DNA of 64,000 nt from Burkholderiales bacterium PBB3 (lineage in GTDB: Bacteria; Pseudomonadota; Gammaproteobacteria; Burkholderiales; Burkholderiaceae_C). The stretch lies in the NCBI GenBank assembly GCA_002256115.1, contig NKIK01000011.1, positions 47,091 to 111,090 of the forward strand, written 5' to 3'. Positions 1 to 8,980 of the stretch are shown here, piece after piece (positions within the stretch are counted from its first letter, which is position 1; each line of letters begins with the position of its first letter). The notes under the pieces are model-generated. The model ran no database searches and was not told the origin of the DNA. It saw nothing but the letters and a program-made list of their open reading frames with translations. The translations under genes were made by a program, and so were the position numbers.

Positions 1-1569
1 GGTGTATTCGCGCTCAGTGCCGTGTCCTGCGGCGGTGGCTCGGGCGGTGGCACCGCCACGGCACCCATCACGCCTACTACTCCTACAACGCCGACCACAC
101 CCACCACCCCAGTACCCGTTACGGGGGCGGCATGGCTGGGCTTTGGTGGCAATGCACAGCATGCTGCGCAGGCCTCGGTGGCCACCCAATCGCTCAACCG
201 CATCGCCTGGAAAACGCCTGTGGATGTGGCACCCCAGTATTCCGCCAGCGGCTATTTGTTGGTGCATTACGGATCGCCGGTTATTACCGCCAAAAACACC
301 GTCATACTGCCCGTGAAGCGCGAGGTCAAGGAGACCTACCGCCTTGAAGCACGCGCCGGTGCCACGGGCGAGCTGCTGTGGTCCATGGACAGCGATTACG
401 CCATGCCCACCCACCGCTGGACACCCAGCTACAACCTGACGCTGACGGCGGGCAACCGCATCTATGCGCCTGGCGCGGGTGGCAAGGTGTACTACCGTGA
501 CAACGCTGACTCCGCCACCGCCACCACCCAGACCGCGGTGTTCTATGGCAGCAGCGTTTACAACACCTCCAAGGCCACACTAGACACCTCGGTTTTTATT
601 AACACGCCGATCACCGCAGACCTGCAGGGCAATATTTACTTCGGGTTTGTGGCGCTGGCTGGCAATGCGGCGGGTGTGTCTAGCGGTATCGCGCGCATTG
701 GTGCAGATGGCAAGGCCACTTGGGTGGGTGCCGCTGCCAGCGCGGCTGACCCGGCCATTCTCAAACCGGCAACCAATAGCGCACCAGCCTTGTCTGTGGA
801 CCAAGGCACGCTGTACGTGCTGGTCAACGGCAACTACAGTGGGTCCACCCGGCTGCGCGGTTATCTGCTGGCCTTAGACAGCGCTACCTTGGCCCCCAAA
901 GGCAAGGTGATGCTGACCGACCCCAAAGAAAATGCCCCCGCCACCGTGAGCGATGACAGCACGGCATCACCCACGGTGGGGCCGGATGGCGATGTCTACA
1001 TCGGTGTGCTGGAGACCACTGCTGGCTCGCACAACCAGCGCGGCTGGTTGTTGCACTTTGATGCCAGCTTGCAGCAGACCAAGACACCAGGATCATTTGG
1101 TTGGGATGACACCGCGTCTATTGTTCCCGCCAGCATGGTGCCGTCCTATACCGGCACCTCCAGCTACCTGATCACCACCAAGTACAACAACTATGGTGGT
1201 TCCGGCACCGGGGACTCCATGAATCGTATTGCCGTGCTGGACCCGAATGTGAGCCAGACCGATGCCATTTCGGGTAGGCCGGTGATGAAAGAAGTGCTGA
1301 CTATTTTGGCCCCAACCCCCGACCCCAACTACCCCGGCGGCTTCATTGAGTGGTGTATCAACACCGCTGCGGTAGATCCATTCACAAAGTCGATCTTGGT
1401 CAATAGCGAAGACGGCTATTTGTACCGCTGGAGCCTGGAGACCAATAGCTTGTCGGAGCGCATCCGCTTGACCAGTGGTCTAGGCGAGTCCTACACCCCC
1501 ACGGCGGTGGGACCGGATGGCCAGGTGTATGCCATTAACAATGGCGTGCTGTTTGCACTGGCCAAGTAA
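1..1569 (+). CDS. Beta-propeller (PQQ-like) lipoprotein, 5' end outside window
   Basis: The reading frame is already open at base 1 (GVFALSAVSC then Gly-rich), so the GTG at 22 is not the true start. The residues before the Cys resemble the end of a lipoprotein signal peptide (A-V-S-C), followed by a Gly/Ser and a Pro/Thr-rich linker (repeated TPTTPTT), as is usual for an anchored lipoprotein. The remaining ~470 residues contain scattered motifs such as WLGFGGNAQHAA, VGPDGDVYIG and VGPDGQVYAINNG that look like blades of a PQQ-type beta-propeller. Catalytic residues are not recognisable. Probably outer-membrane or periplasmic; substrate unknown. Confidence 0.7.
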   Translation, partial: GVFALSAVSCGGGSGGGTATAPITPTTPTTPTTPTTPVPVTGAAWLGFGGNAQHAAQASVATQSLNRIAWKTPVDVAPQYSASGYLLVHYGSPVITAKNTVILPVKREVKETYRLEARAGATGELLWSMDSDYAMPTHRWTPSYNLTLTAGNRIYAPGAGGKVYYRDNADSATATTQTAVFYGSSVYNTSKATLDTSVFINTPITADLQGNIYFGFVALAGNAAGVSSGIARIGADGKATWVGAAASAADPAILKPATNSAPALSVDQGTLYVLVNGNYSGSTRLRGYLLALDSATLAPKGKVMLTDPKENAPATVSDDSTASPTVGPDGDVYIGVLETTAGSHNQRGWLLHFDASLQQTKTPGSFGWDDTASIVPASMVPSYTGTSSYLITTKYNNYGGSGTGDSMNRIAVLDPNVSQTDAISGRPVMKEVLTILAPTPDPNYPGGFIEWCINTAAVDPFTKSILVNSEDGYLYRWSLETNSLSERIRLTSGLGESYTPTAVGPDGQVYAINNGVLFALAK

Positions 1570-1761
1570 TACCCATTTCAGAACAAACACCGCTGCTCTG
1601 GCTTGGGGTGGGGAGGGGCACGCTTTGGGCACCGTAGCATTGCTTCGCATAGTGAGGATCTCGGTGCGTTGACGCACAGTGCAGCTGACCTATTGGGTTT
1701 AGCCTGAAAGAGACCAGAACGCATTCAGCGTCCGCCAGGTCTTACTCGCAAAGGAATTCCC

Positions 1762-2604
1762 ATGCAGACTGTTGTGACCCAAGATAAAACCGAGCTTTAT
1801 GTCAAGGACTGGGGCGTCGGCCGTCCGGTGATCCTGATGCACGGCTGGCCCCTGTCCTCCGACTCCTGGGATGACCAGGCCATGGCGATTGCCAATGCGG
1901 GCTATCGGGTCATTGCTTATGACAGGCGCGGGTTCGGTCGGTCCTCACAACCGTGGGATGGTTATGACTATGACACCCTGTCGGACGACTTGGCCGCTGT
2001 GATGGCGCATACCGGTGCGCAAGACGCTACGCTGGTAGGCTTCTCCATGGGCGGTGGCGAAGTGGCGCGCTACATGTCGCGCCACGAGGGCAAGTTGGTA
2101 TCACAGGCCATTCTGATCTCATCCATCTTGCCGTTTCGGATGAAAACCGCTGACAACCCCAAAGGTACGCAGGCCGAGGCTTTTGCCGAGACCGCCAGGG
2201 CGCTGATGGAGGACCGGCCAGAGTTTTTGGCCAGATTTTTCCGGGATTTCTTCGGGGTGGGTCTATTGAGTCAACCTGTGAGTGACGAGCTGTTGGAATG
2301 GGCGCGTAGCGTGGCTATGCAGGCCAGCCTGAGGGCGACGCTGGAGTGTCTGAAGTCGTTTTCCAGCACGGACTTCCGGCCAGAGCTTGAGTCTTTTCGG
2401 GTACCCACGCTCTTCATCCACGGGACTGACGATCTCACTGTTCCGATTGAAGTTTCCAGCAGGCCCGCAGCTCAAGCTATCACACAAGCCAAGTTGTTGG
2501 CGTATGACGATGCGCCGCACGGCCTGTGGGCTACGCACAAGGCGCGGCTGTCTGACGACATCATCAATTTCTTGAACACCTTTCAGGTGCGCACGCCCAT
2601 TTGA
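1762..2604 (+). CDS. Alpha/beta hydrolase, cofactor-free haloperoxidase/arylesterase family
   Basis: This is a 280-residue cytoplasmic alpha/beta hydrolase of the non-heme chloroperoxidase type. The oxyanion motif HGWPLSSDSW (27-36), the DRRGFGRS strand and the nucleophile elbow GFSMGGG (Ser95) are all present. The acid lies in HGTDD (Asp223/224) and the catalytic His is His253 in DAPHG, so the triad is intact. Family members hydrolyse esters and can perhydrolyse acids to drive halogenation in vitro; the natural substrate is unknown. An AAAGGA ribosome site lies just upstream of the ATG. It stands alone, not in an obvious operon. Confidence 0.9.
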   Translation: MQTVVTQDKTELYVKDWGVGRPVILMHGWPLSSDSWDDQAMAIANAGYRVIAYDRRGFGRSSQPWDGYDYDTLSDDLAAVMAHTGAQDATLVGFSMGGGEVARYMSRHEGKLVSQAILISSILPFRMKTADNPKGTQAEAFAETARALMEDRPEFLARFFRDFFGVGLLSQPVSDELLEWARSVAMQASLRATLECLKSFSSTDFRPELESFRVPTLFIHGTDDLTVPIEVSSRPAAQAITQAKLLAYDDAPHGLWATHKARLSDDIINFLNTFQVRTPI

Positions 2605-2659
2605 CAATCCCTGCTGCAAGGCCTAATCTTTTGCGACTAACTTCACAGGAGATTCAGGC

Positions 2660-3400
2660 ATGTTTTCACAGCAGCTCAGAAACCTTGCGGCGTGGTGTGG
2701 CCTGTGCTTTTTAGCGCTAAGCTCACAGGCCCAAACCTCTGTGGGTGCCACTGCCGATGCCAATCTTGCTGCGCTCAAAATTCCCAGCGTGTCTTTTAGT
2801 GGGCAGTATTACAGCGTGACATTTAATCTGCTGGGCTACTACGAAGGCAATCCGGTGTACCAGCTGGGGCCCTTTGCTGCTAGCGCAGCGCCTGGCAACG
2901 GATGCACGGCACCAACGGTGGCTTCTGACCTGTCTGTCAGTATCCCGTATGGCCTGATCGGCACAACCCCGCGGGCAATCAAGTTAACTTTTGTTTCGTC
3001 GAACAACGTCTGGATAGGCACTTCAACGGCGGTATCTGGTGGTACGGGCGCGCCCAATGCCTCTGATCCACTCACCCAGTTGTTGGTGTCTTCACCTGCC
3101 TGGTGTTATTTCAGTTTCTCGGCCAGCTCGGGGGTCAGTAAAAACTACCGTTTTGCGTTTCATCCCAGTGGCTCGCTGCTCGTAGGTGGGAATGCTGACA
3201 CGTACTTTGATACAGCCACGGGCTCCTATTCGAGTGCAGGTAGTACGGGCGCAGTGGTCTTGCGCTGGTTTGCCATCGGGCAGATTTTGACGTTGACCAG
3301 CGCAGCGGGCAGCTCGGAGTTGATCGTGAACGTTTCACTCAACTCTAACGGCAGTCCGATTCTGAATGTTGCGGGCTCCGAACTGTCCCGTTGTCAATGA
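2660..3400 (+). CDS. Secreted hypothetical protein
   Basis: 246 residues with a clear Sec signal peptide (hydrophobic AWCGLCFLALSS, cleavage near SQAQ). The mature part is rich in Ser, Gly and Thr with alternating hydrophobics, suggesting an extracytoplasmic beta-sandwich. Three Cys occur in the mature region (GNGCTAP, AWCYF, SRCQ at the end). An AGGAG ribosome site precedes the ATG. No family recognised. It ends 13 bp before the convergent transporter operon. Confidence 0.6.
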   Translation: MFSQQLRNLAAWCGLCFLALSSQAQTSVGATADANLAALKIPSVSFSGQYYSVTFNLLGYYEGNPVYQLGPFAASAAPGNGCTAPTVASDLSVSIPYGLIGTTPRAIKLTFVSSNNVWIGTSTAVSGGTGAPNASDPLTQLLVSSPAWCYFSFSASSGVSKNYRFAFHPSGSLLVGGNADTYFDTATGSYSSAGSTGAVVLRWFAIGQILTLTSAAGSSELIVNVSLNSNGSPILNVAGSELSRCQ

Positions 3401-3413
3401 GACTTCAATCTGG

Positions 3414-4376
3414 TCAATGCGCCTCTGCACGTGGGTCAAAGGCATCCTGCAGGCCATCACCCACAAAGTTGACCGCAATCACCGTAATGAAGATCAAAAA
3501 GCCGGGGTAGAAGGCCAGCTCAGGTGCACGCGCAATCAACTCCTGCGCGTTGTTCAGCATATTGCCCCAACTAGGTGTGGGCGGCTGAATGCCCAGGCCC
3601 AGAAAGCTCAGCGTGCTTTCCAGCAGGATGATCTGGCCCACGGCCAGACTCAGCGCCACAATGATGGGCGAAGTGGTGTTGGGCAGGATATGCACCGTGA
3701 GGATGTGGCGCGCGCTGGCCCCTTGGGTCCGGGCGGCCAGAACAAACTCACGCGTCATCAAACTGAGCGTAGAGGCGCGCACCAGCCGCGCCACCGTGGT
3801 CCATTCCACCAGCGCAATGATGAATACGATGCGGTAAAAATTGGCTGCGCTGGAGCGCACAAACTCTTCCGAGAAGCCTAGCTTTTGCAAGTCAATGGCA
3901 GCAAACACAATCAGCAGCGGCAAGATGGGCAGAGAGATCACACCATCGGTGATGCGCATCAAAATCGATTCGGTACGGCCGCGGTAGTAGCCGGCAATCA
4001 AACCAATCAATGTGCCGACCATTGCCGCGCTGACGGCGCCAAACAGGCCCACCAGCAGAGAGATGCGCCCGCCATACATCAGCCGCGCCAGCACATCGCG
4101 CCCGGCGTCATCCGTGCCCAATAGATGTTGGGCCGAAGGAGGTGCGAAGCGGTTCAGCAAATCGGTGTCGTTCACGTCTACACCCATCAGCTTTTCATAC
4201 ACCGGCGCACCGGCGGCAAACAGGGTCAGCAGAATCAACACCGCTGCGCCCAGCATGGCCGCACGGTTGCGCAGCAGGCGGCGCCAGCGCAGTTGCCATA
4301 CGGACTGGGGCTTGTCGGCAATCGGGGCCAGCGTGGCCGCCACCGCTACGGGAGAGGTTTGTATGGTTTGGCTCAT
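3414..4376 (-). CDS. Peptide ABC transporter permease, DppC/OppC type
   Basis: 320-residue inner-membrane permease, last gene of the importer operon. It has an N-terminal OppC-type cytoplasmic segment and first helix (AAMLGAAVLILLTLFAAGAP), the DDAGRDVLARLMYGGR motif before the core, and the EAA-type loop (ARTQGASARHILTVHILPN) that docks on the ATPases. The C-terminus shows SFLGLGIQPPTPSWGNML, diagnostic of the DppC/OppC family. Its ATG overlaps the stop of the upstream permease by 4 bp, so the two are probably translationally coupled. Confidence 0.93.
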   Translation of the reverse strand: MSQTIQTSPVAVAATLAPIADKPQSVWQLRWRRLLRNRAAMLGAAVLILLTLFAAGAPVYEKLMGVDVNDTDLLNRFAPPSAQHLLGTDDAGRDVLARLMYGGRISLLVGLFGAVSAAMVGTLIGLIAGYYRGRTESILMRITDGVISLPILPLLIVFAAIDLQKLGFSEEFVRSSAANFYRIVFIIALVEWTTVARLVRASTLSLMTREFVLAARTQGASARHILTVHILPNTTSPIIVALSLAVGQIILLESTLSFLGLGIQPPTPSWGNMLNNAQELIARAPELAFYPGFLIFITVIAVNFVGDGLQDAFDPRAEAH

Positions 4377-5338
4377 GACAGCGAAATCCTTGGGTCTAGC
4401 CAGGCGTAGGCAATATCGGCGACCAGGTTGGACACCAGCGTGGCGGCGGTGGCAAACAGCAAGCCCATCAGCGCCAGATTGAAGTCATTGCCCATGATGG
4501 CGTCATAAATCAACTTGCCCATGCCGCGCTGGGCAAACATGGTCTCGGTAATCAGTGCGCCGCCCAGCAGAGCGCCAAAGCTCAGCGCCAGCACGGTCAC
4601 CACCGGAATCAGCGCATTGCGCAGTGCGTGCTTGAACACCACGCGCAGCTTGCCCGCTCCCTTGGCGCGTGCGGTTCGGATGTAGTCCATACGCAGTACC
4701 TCGACCATGGACGCGCGCGTGAAGCGGGTAAAGCGACCGGCGAATGCAGCGGTAAGTGTGAGCACCGGCAGCACCAGGTACTTGGTGGAATCCAGCAGGC
4801 CGCCTTCGCCGCCGATGGTGAACATGCCGCTGGCCGGTAGCCAGCCCAGGCGCACCGCAAAGAAGTAAATCAGCATCAGTGCCAAAAAGAAGACTGGCAC
4901 CGAGATGCCAGCAAAAGCCAGCAGGTTGATAAAGCGGTCCAGCACCGTGCCTTTGGCCAAGGCGGCAATCACACCGAGCGTGAGGGCCACCACCGTGAAC
5001 ACCACGAAGGACACGCCCACCAGTTTGGCCGTTTGCACCAGCGCGGGCACCATCACCACCATCACCGGCTGCGAGTAGGTGCGTGAGTAGCCAAAGTCTA
5101 GAGTGGCAGCGGCCTGCAGCCAGTTCCAGTAGCGGGTGGTCAGCGGTTGGTCCAGGCCGTACTGCGCGCGCAGGCGGGCAATATCCTGGGCGGTGTAGCC
5201 AGGGTTGGAATTGACCATGATGTCAATCGGATCACCCGGCATCAGGCCAATCAGGCCGTAGATGATGAAAGACATGACCAGCAAAACGAGGGCGCTTTGC
5301 AGGAGTCGGGATGCAATGAATCGAACCATCTTGCTCAA
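4373..5338 (-). CDS. Peptide ABC transporter permease, DppB/OppB type
   Basis: 321-residue inner-membrane permease. The family hallmarks are the N-terminal helix with GLMPGDPID, the YGLDQPLTTRYWNWL segment after it, multiple hydrophobic helices, the EAA loop (RTARAKGAGKLRVVFKHALRN) and the FAQRGMGKLIYDAI C-terminal motif. It pairs with the DppC-type subunit to form the pore. It overlaps both neighbours by 4 bp (ATGA). Confidence 0.93.
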   Translation of the reverse strand: MSKMVRFIASRLLQSALVLLVMSFIIYGLIGLMPGDPIDIMVNSNPGYTAQDIARLRAQYGLDQPLTTRYWNWLQAAATLDFGYSRTYSQPVMVVMVPALVQTAKLVGVSFVVFTVVALTLGVIAALAKGTVLDRFINLLAFAGISVPVFFLALMLIYFFAVRLGWLPASGMFTIGGEGGLLDSTKYLVLPVLTLTAAFAGRFTRFTRASMVEVLRMDYIRTARAKGAGKLRVVFKHALRNALIPVVTVLALSFGALLGGALITETMFAQRGMGKLIYDAIMGNDFNLALMGLLFATAATLVSNLVADIAYAWLDPRISLS

Positions 5339-6330
5339 TCCTTGAAATGACAGGCAACCAACTGCACTGCGCGTCCTGGGGCCGCAAGCAGCGCCGGCGC
5401 ATCGGTTTTGCAGATGGCTTGTGCCTTGGGGCAGCGGGGGTGAAAGGCACAGCCGGAGGGCGGCTTGAGCGGGCTGGGCAAGTCACCGGCAATGGTGCGG
5501 CCGCGGGCGCGTCGGCCCTGGCCGATGCGGGGTATCGCATCCATCAGCGCCTGGGTGTAGGGGTGGCTGGGCGTGGCAAACAGTTCATTGCGCGGCGCTA
5601 CTTCCACCAGGCGGCCCAGGTACATCACCGCCACGCGGTCGGCCAGATGATGCACAGCCGATAGGTCGTGGCTGACGAACAAATAACTCAAACCACGTTG
5701 CTCGCGCAGCTCGCTCATCAGATTCAGGATCTGGCTTTGGATGGAAACGTCGAGCGCTGATAGGGGCTCGTCCGCGACGATGAGCGCGGGCTCAGGCCCC
5801 AGCGCGCGGGCAATGGCAATGCGCTGGCGCTGGCCACCCGAGAACTGGTGCGGATAGCGGTTCAGCGCGTCCACTGGCAAGCCCACTTGCGCGATCAGCG
5901 CACGGGCGCGGTCAGCGCGCTCAGCACGGTTGCCAATGCCGTGAATCAGCAATGGCTCGGTGATGACATCGGATACCGGCAGCCGCGGATTGAGCGACTC
6001 GTAGGGGTCCTGAAAAATCATCTGGATGGCCTGACGCGCCTTTTTGCGTTCGGCGCTGGTCTGCTGGGTCAGGTCTTCACCCTTGAAGCGAATGGCACCG
6101 CGTGTGGCGGGATACAAGCCCACGATGGCACGGCCCAGTGTGGTCTTGCCACAGCCGCTTTCGCCCACCAGCGCCAGCGTCTCACCGGGTTGGATGGAGA
6201 AGCTCACATCGGACACCGCCTGTAGCACGGGCGACGGGCCACGCTGCAGCCACGAAATGCGGGCCATGGGGAAATGCACGGCCAAAGAGTCGACCTGCAG
6301 CAAAGGAGGGGTGACAGATGGGGTATTCAT
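5335..6330 (-). CDS. Peptide ABC transporter ATPase, DppF/OppF type
   Basis: Cytoplasmic ATPase, 331 residues from the ATG at 6330, which overlaps the upstream ATPase stop by 4 bp; a longer frame to 6402 runs into that gene and is unlikely. Walker A is GESGCGKTTLG, the signature is FSGGQRQRIAIARAL and Walker B is LIVADEPLSALD followed by the H-loop (FVSHDLS). The C-terminal oligopeptide-transporter extension has the Cys-rich FHPRCPKAQAICKTD segment typical of DppD/DppF proteins that bind a 4Fe-4S cluster. Confidence 0.93.
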   Translation of the reverse strand: MNTPSVTPPLLQVDSLAVHFPMARISWLQRGPSPVLQAVSDVSFSIQPGETLALVGESGCGKTTLGRAIVGLYPATRGAIRFKGEDLTQQTSAERKKARQAIQMIFQDPYESLNPRLPVSDVITEPLLIHGIGNRAERADRARALIAQVGLPVDALNRYPHQFSGGQRQRIAIARALGPEPALIVADEPLSALDVSIQSQILNLMSELREQRGLSYLFVSHDLSAVHHLADRVAVMYLGRLVEVAPRNELFATPSHPYTQALMDAIPRIGQGRRARGRTIAGDLPSPLKPPSGCAFHPRCPKAQAICKTDAPALLAAPGRAVQLVACHFKD

Positions 6331-7298
6331 GCGTCGGCCCTGAAACAAGCGACATCGTGCCCGGGGGCGACGGTAACGAGGGGTGGCACCTGCTCCCGGC
6401 ACTGCGCCACCACGCGGGGGCAGCGGTCGGCAAAGCGGCAGCCGGGCGAGGGCGCGGCCAGATTAGGCATACCACCCGGGATGACTGGCAGGCGGCTTTG
6501 GCGGTGCTGCAAATTGGGCAGGGTGTTGATCAGCCCCACCGAATAGGGATGGCGGGGTTCCGCAAACAGGCGCGCGGCCGGTGCGCGCTCTGCAATGCGT
6601 CCGGCGTACATGACGATGATGTCGTCTGCCAACTCGGACACCACGCCCAGGTTGTGGCTGATGAACTGAATCGCCATGCCAATACGGTCTTGCAGCTCCA
6701 GCATCAGCTCCAGAATTTGCGCCTGAATGGTCACATCCAGCGCCGTGGTAGGCTCATCGGCAATCAGCAGGCTGGGGCGGCAGGCCAGTGCCATGGCAAT
6801 CATGGCGCGCTGGCGCATACCGCCCGAGAGCTGGTGCGGGTAAGCCGCAGCACGGGTGCGGGCGGATGCAATGCCCACTTCGTCCAGCATTTCAATGGCG
6901 CGCTCCAGCGCGGCCTTGCCACTCAGACCCTGGTGCAGCAGCAGGGTTTCACTGATCTGCTCGCCAATCGGCATCACCGGGTTCAGCGCCGTCATCGGTT
7001 CCTGAAAAATCATGGCCATGCGGTTGCCGCGAACTCCTTGCCATTCTTTCTCGGTCTGGGTGAATAAATCGGTGCCTAGAAAATGCGCTTTCCCGCTCAC
7101 CGTGGCCACCGATGGCAGCAGCCCCATGAGGGCCAAAGCCGTGGTCGATTTGCCACAACCGCTTTCGCCCACCAAGCCCAAGGTTTTGCCCGGTGCTATG
7201 GAATAAGAAATGTCGTCGACCGCGCGAAGGGGGCCTTTGTCGGTCTTGAAATCGATCGACAAGTGCTCGACGCGCAGCAGGTCTTGGGTATCAGTCAT
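6327..7298 (-). CDS. Peptide ABC transporter ATPase, DppD/OppD type
   Basis: Second ATPase of the importer, 323 residues from the ATG at 7298, one base after the stop of the second binding protein. Walker [12 protein letters not shown], signature [15 protein letters not shown], Walker [13 protein letters not shown] and H-loop ISHNLG are intact. The C-terminal extension contains the [14 protein letters not shown] cluster of the oligopeptide-specific subfamily. It forms the heterodimeric motor with the DppF-type subunit. Confidence 0.93.
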   Translation of the reverse strand: MTDTQDLLRVEHLSIDFKTDKGPLRAVDDISYSIAPGKTLGLVGESGCGKSTTALALMGLLPSVATVSGKAHFLGTDLFTQTEKEWQGVRGNRMAMIFQEPMTALNPVMPIGEQISETLLLHQGLSGKAALERAIEMLDEVGIASARTRAAAYPHQLSGGMRQRAMIAMALACRPSLLIADEPTTALDVTIQAQILELMLELQDRIGMAIQFISHNLGVVSELADDIIVMYAGRIAERAPAARLFAEPRHPYSVGLINTLPNLQHRQSRLPVIPGGMPNLAAPSPGCRFADRCPRVVAQCREQVPPLVTVAPGHDVACFRADA

Positions 7299-7299
7299 G

Positions 7300-8976
7300 T
7301 CAGCGGGCACCCCAGGTTTCTGCGGTGTATGTGCTAGCGGGTAGTTGGCCGGGGCGCAGCACACCGGTCATCCACTTGGGCACTACCCACACATCGGTGC
7401 GGAAGAACAGGGGTAGCTCTGGCAATTCGTCGGTAAACACGGTTTGCATTTGGGTCCACAAAAGTTTGCGCTTGGCCGGGTCCAGCTCGGCCTGCAATTC
7501 GTTGATCAGCCGGTCCATGACCGGGTTGCTGAAATGCGAGTAGTTTTGGCCGCCGTAGTTGTTGGTTGCGGTGGGGATTCCCTCAGTGCTCAAAGTAGTC
7601 ACTGGGGGGCTCTCGGGCGTGGAGCTGAAGGCGGATTGCCCCAACCCAGAGAACTGGTGCTTCTTCAAGGTCTCACCAAAGAACGTACGGGCCGGTACGT
7701 TTTTGATCACCACTTCCACACCAATCTGTTTCCACTGGTTTTGCAGCACCTGCTGAATCAGCTCGCGCAGTTTGTTGCCCGCAGTGGTCATGTACTCCAT
7801 CGATAGACGCTGCCCGGCAGCGTTCACCCGAATGCCACCGGGGCCAGGCTTGTAGCCCGCTTGCTCCAGTAGCGCCTTGGCGCGGCTGGGGTCAAAAGCG
7901 AATTTAGTCACGTTGGTATCAAAACCCGGCTCCAGCGGGTTCACCCAGGTATGCGCCACAGGAAACTTGCCCCCCACCAGTTGCTTGACCAGGGTTTCGC
8001 GGTCTATGCCCAGCAGCAGGGCTTGACGTACGCGCTTGTCTTTGAGCGCGGCGTGGTCCTGGTTCATCACAATACGCTCATAGAGCAGCATCGGCGGAAA
8101 GGAGAAGTCGTACTTTTGTTGTGCCGCAGGCTCTGCCGCCATGGACAGGCCTTGGTCGATGGACAGGCCCAACTCGCCAGAGGTCATGTCCAGATCGCCC
8201 GAGCGCAGGTTGGCCTCCAGCGTGGCGGTGTTCTCGATGGTCTTGATCGTGATGCGCTTGAAATGCGGCTTTTGGCCCCACCAGTGCGGGTTGCGTTCAA
8301 ACACCATGAAGGCGCCAGATTGAATTTGCGTCGCCAGGTAAGGGCCGTTCCAAAGCCCAGCCTTGGTGGGTTCGCGGTTGTAGGTGGTGTTCTTGTTGTA
8401 GTCGGCCGGACTCTTCAGGCCCTTGACCACGCTGTCTTCCAGGTGCGCTGGCACCAGCCCAAAGTCGACCAGATCGGCAAAGTCGTAGGCCACCTTGTTC
8501 ATGTGCAGCACAAAGGTTTTGGCGTCCACGGTCTCGACCCGTGTGATTTTGCGGAACAGCTCGGCCCGAGAAAACCCGCTCTCGGGCTTGGCCCCTAGCG
8601 CCCAGCTAAAAGCAACGTCCTTGGACGTGAGAGGCGTGCCGTCGCCCCAGGTGGCTTTGGGGTGCAGGGTAAACCGCACCGTCATGCCCTTTTTGCCTCC
8701 TGGCAAATCCACCAGCTTGGCTCTGCCGTTGGAGATGGTGGGGATCTCGGTGCACAAAAAGCACTCCATCTTTTTGTCGTCGTTAAAGCCGGCTATAGGC
8801 CGGTAGCCCAAGCGCATGGCGTAGACCTTGGCCACGGTGGACTCTATCGCCGGGTGCAAATTGGAGGGGAACTGCGACATGCCAATGACCAAGGTGTCTT
8901 TGGGTGCTTGCGCCTGCGCCAGCCCCGCACCCGCCAGGAAGCTGAGCGCGGCAAGCGTGCATCGAAGGGTCACCAT
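7300..8976 (-). CDS. Peptide ABC transporter substrate-binding protein (SBP_bac_5), copy 2
   Basis: Periplasmic binding protein of the DppA/OppA cluster, 558 residues from the ATG at 8976, which gives a good signal peptide (CTLAALSFLAGAGLAQAQA). A TTG 33 bp earlier would lie inside the preceding gene. The mature protein begins KDTLVIGMSQFPSNLHPAIE and carries the family motif MVRFTLHPKATWGDGTPLTS. It is a close paralog of the protein encoded at 8981-10669, colinear from end to end; the gap between the genes is 4 bp. The two probably share one set of permeases but differ in ligand preference. Confidence 0.92.
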   Translation of the reverse strand: MVTLRCTLAALSFLAGAGLAQAQAPKDTLVIGMSQFPSNLHPAIESTVAKVYAMRLGYRPIAGFNDDKKMECFLCTEIPTISNGRAKLVDLPGGKKGMTVRFTLHPKATWGDGTPLTSKDVAFSWALGAKPESGFSRAELFRKITRVETVDAKTFVLHMNKVAYDFADLVDFGLVPAHLEDSVVKGLKSPADYNKNTTYNREPTKAGLWNGPYLATQIQSGAFMVFERNPHWWGQKPHFKRITIKTIENTATLEANLRSGDLDMTSGELGLSIDQGLSMAAEPAAQQKYDFSFPPMLLYERIVMNQDHAALKDKRVRQALLLGIDRETLVKQLVGGKFPVAHTWVNPLEPGFDTNVTKFAFDPSRAKALLEQAGYKPGPGGIRVNAAGQRLSMEYMTTAGNKLRELIQQVLQNQWKQIGVEVVIKNVPARTFFGETLKKHQFSGLGQSAFSSTPESPPVTTLSTEGIPTATNNYGGQNYSHFSNPVMDRLINELQAELDPAKRKLLWTQMQTVFTDELPELPLFFRTDVWVVPKWMTGVLRPGQLPASTYTAETWGAR

Positions 8977-8980
8977 GGCT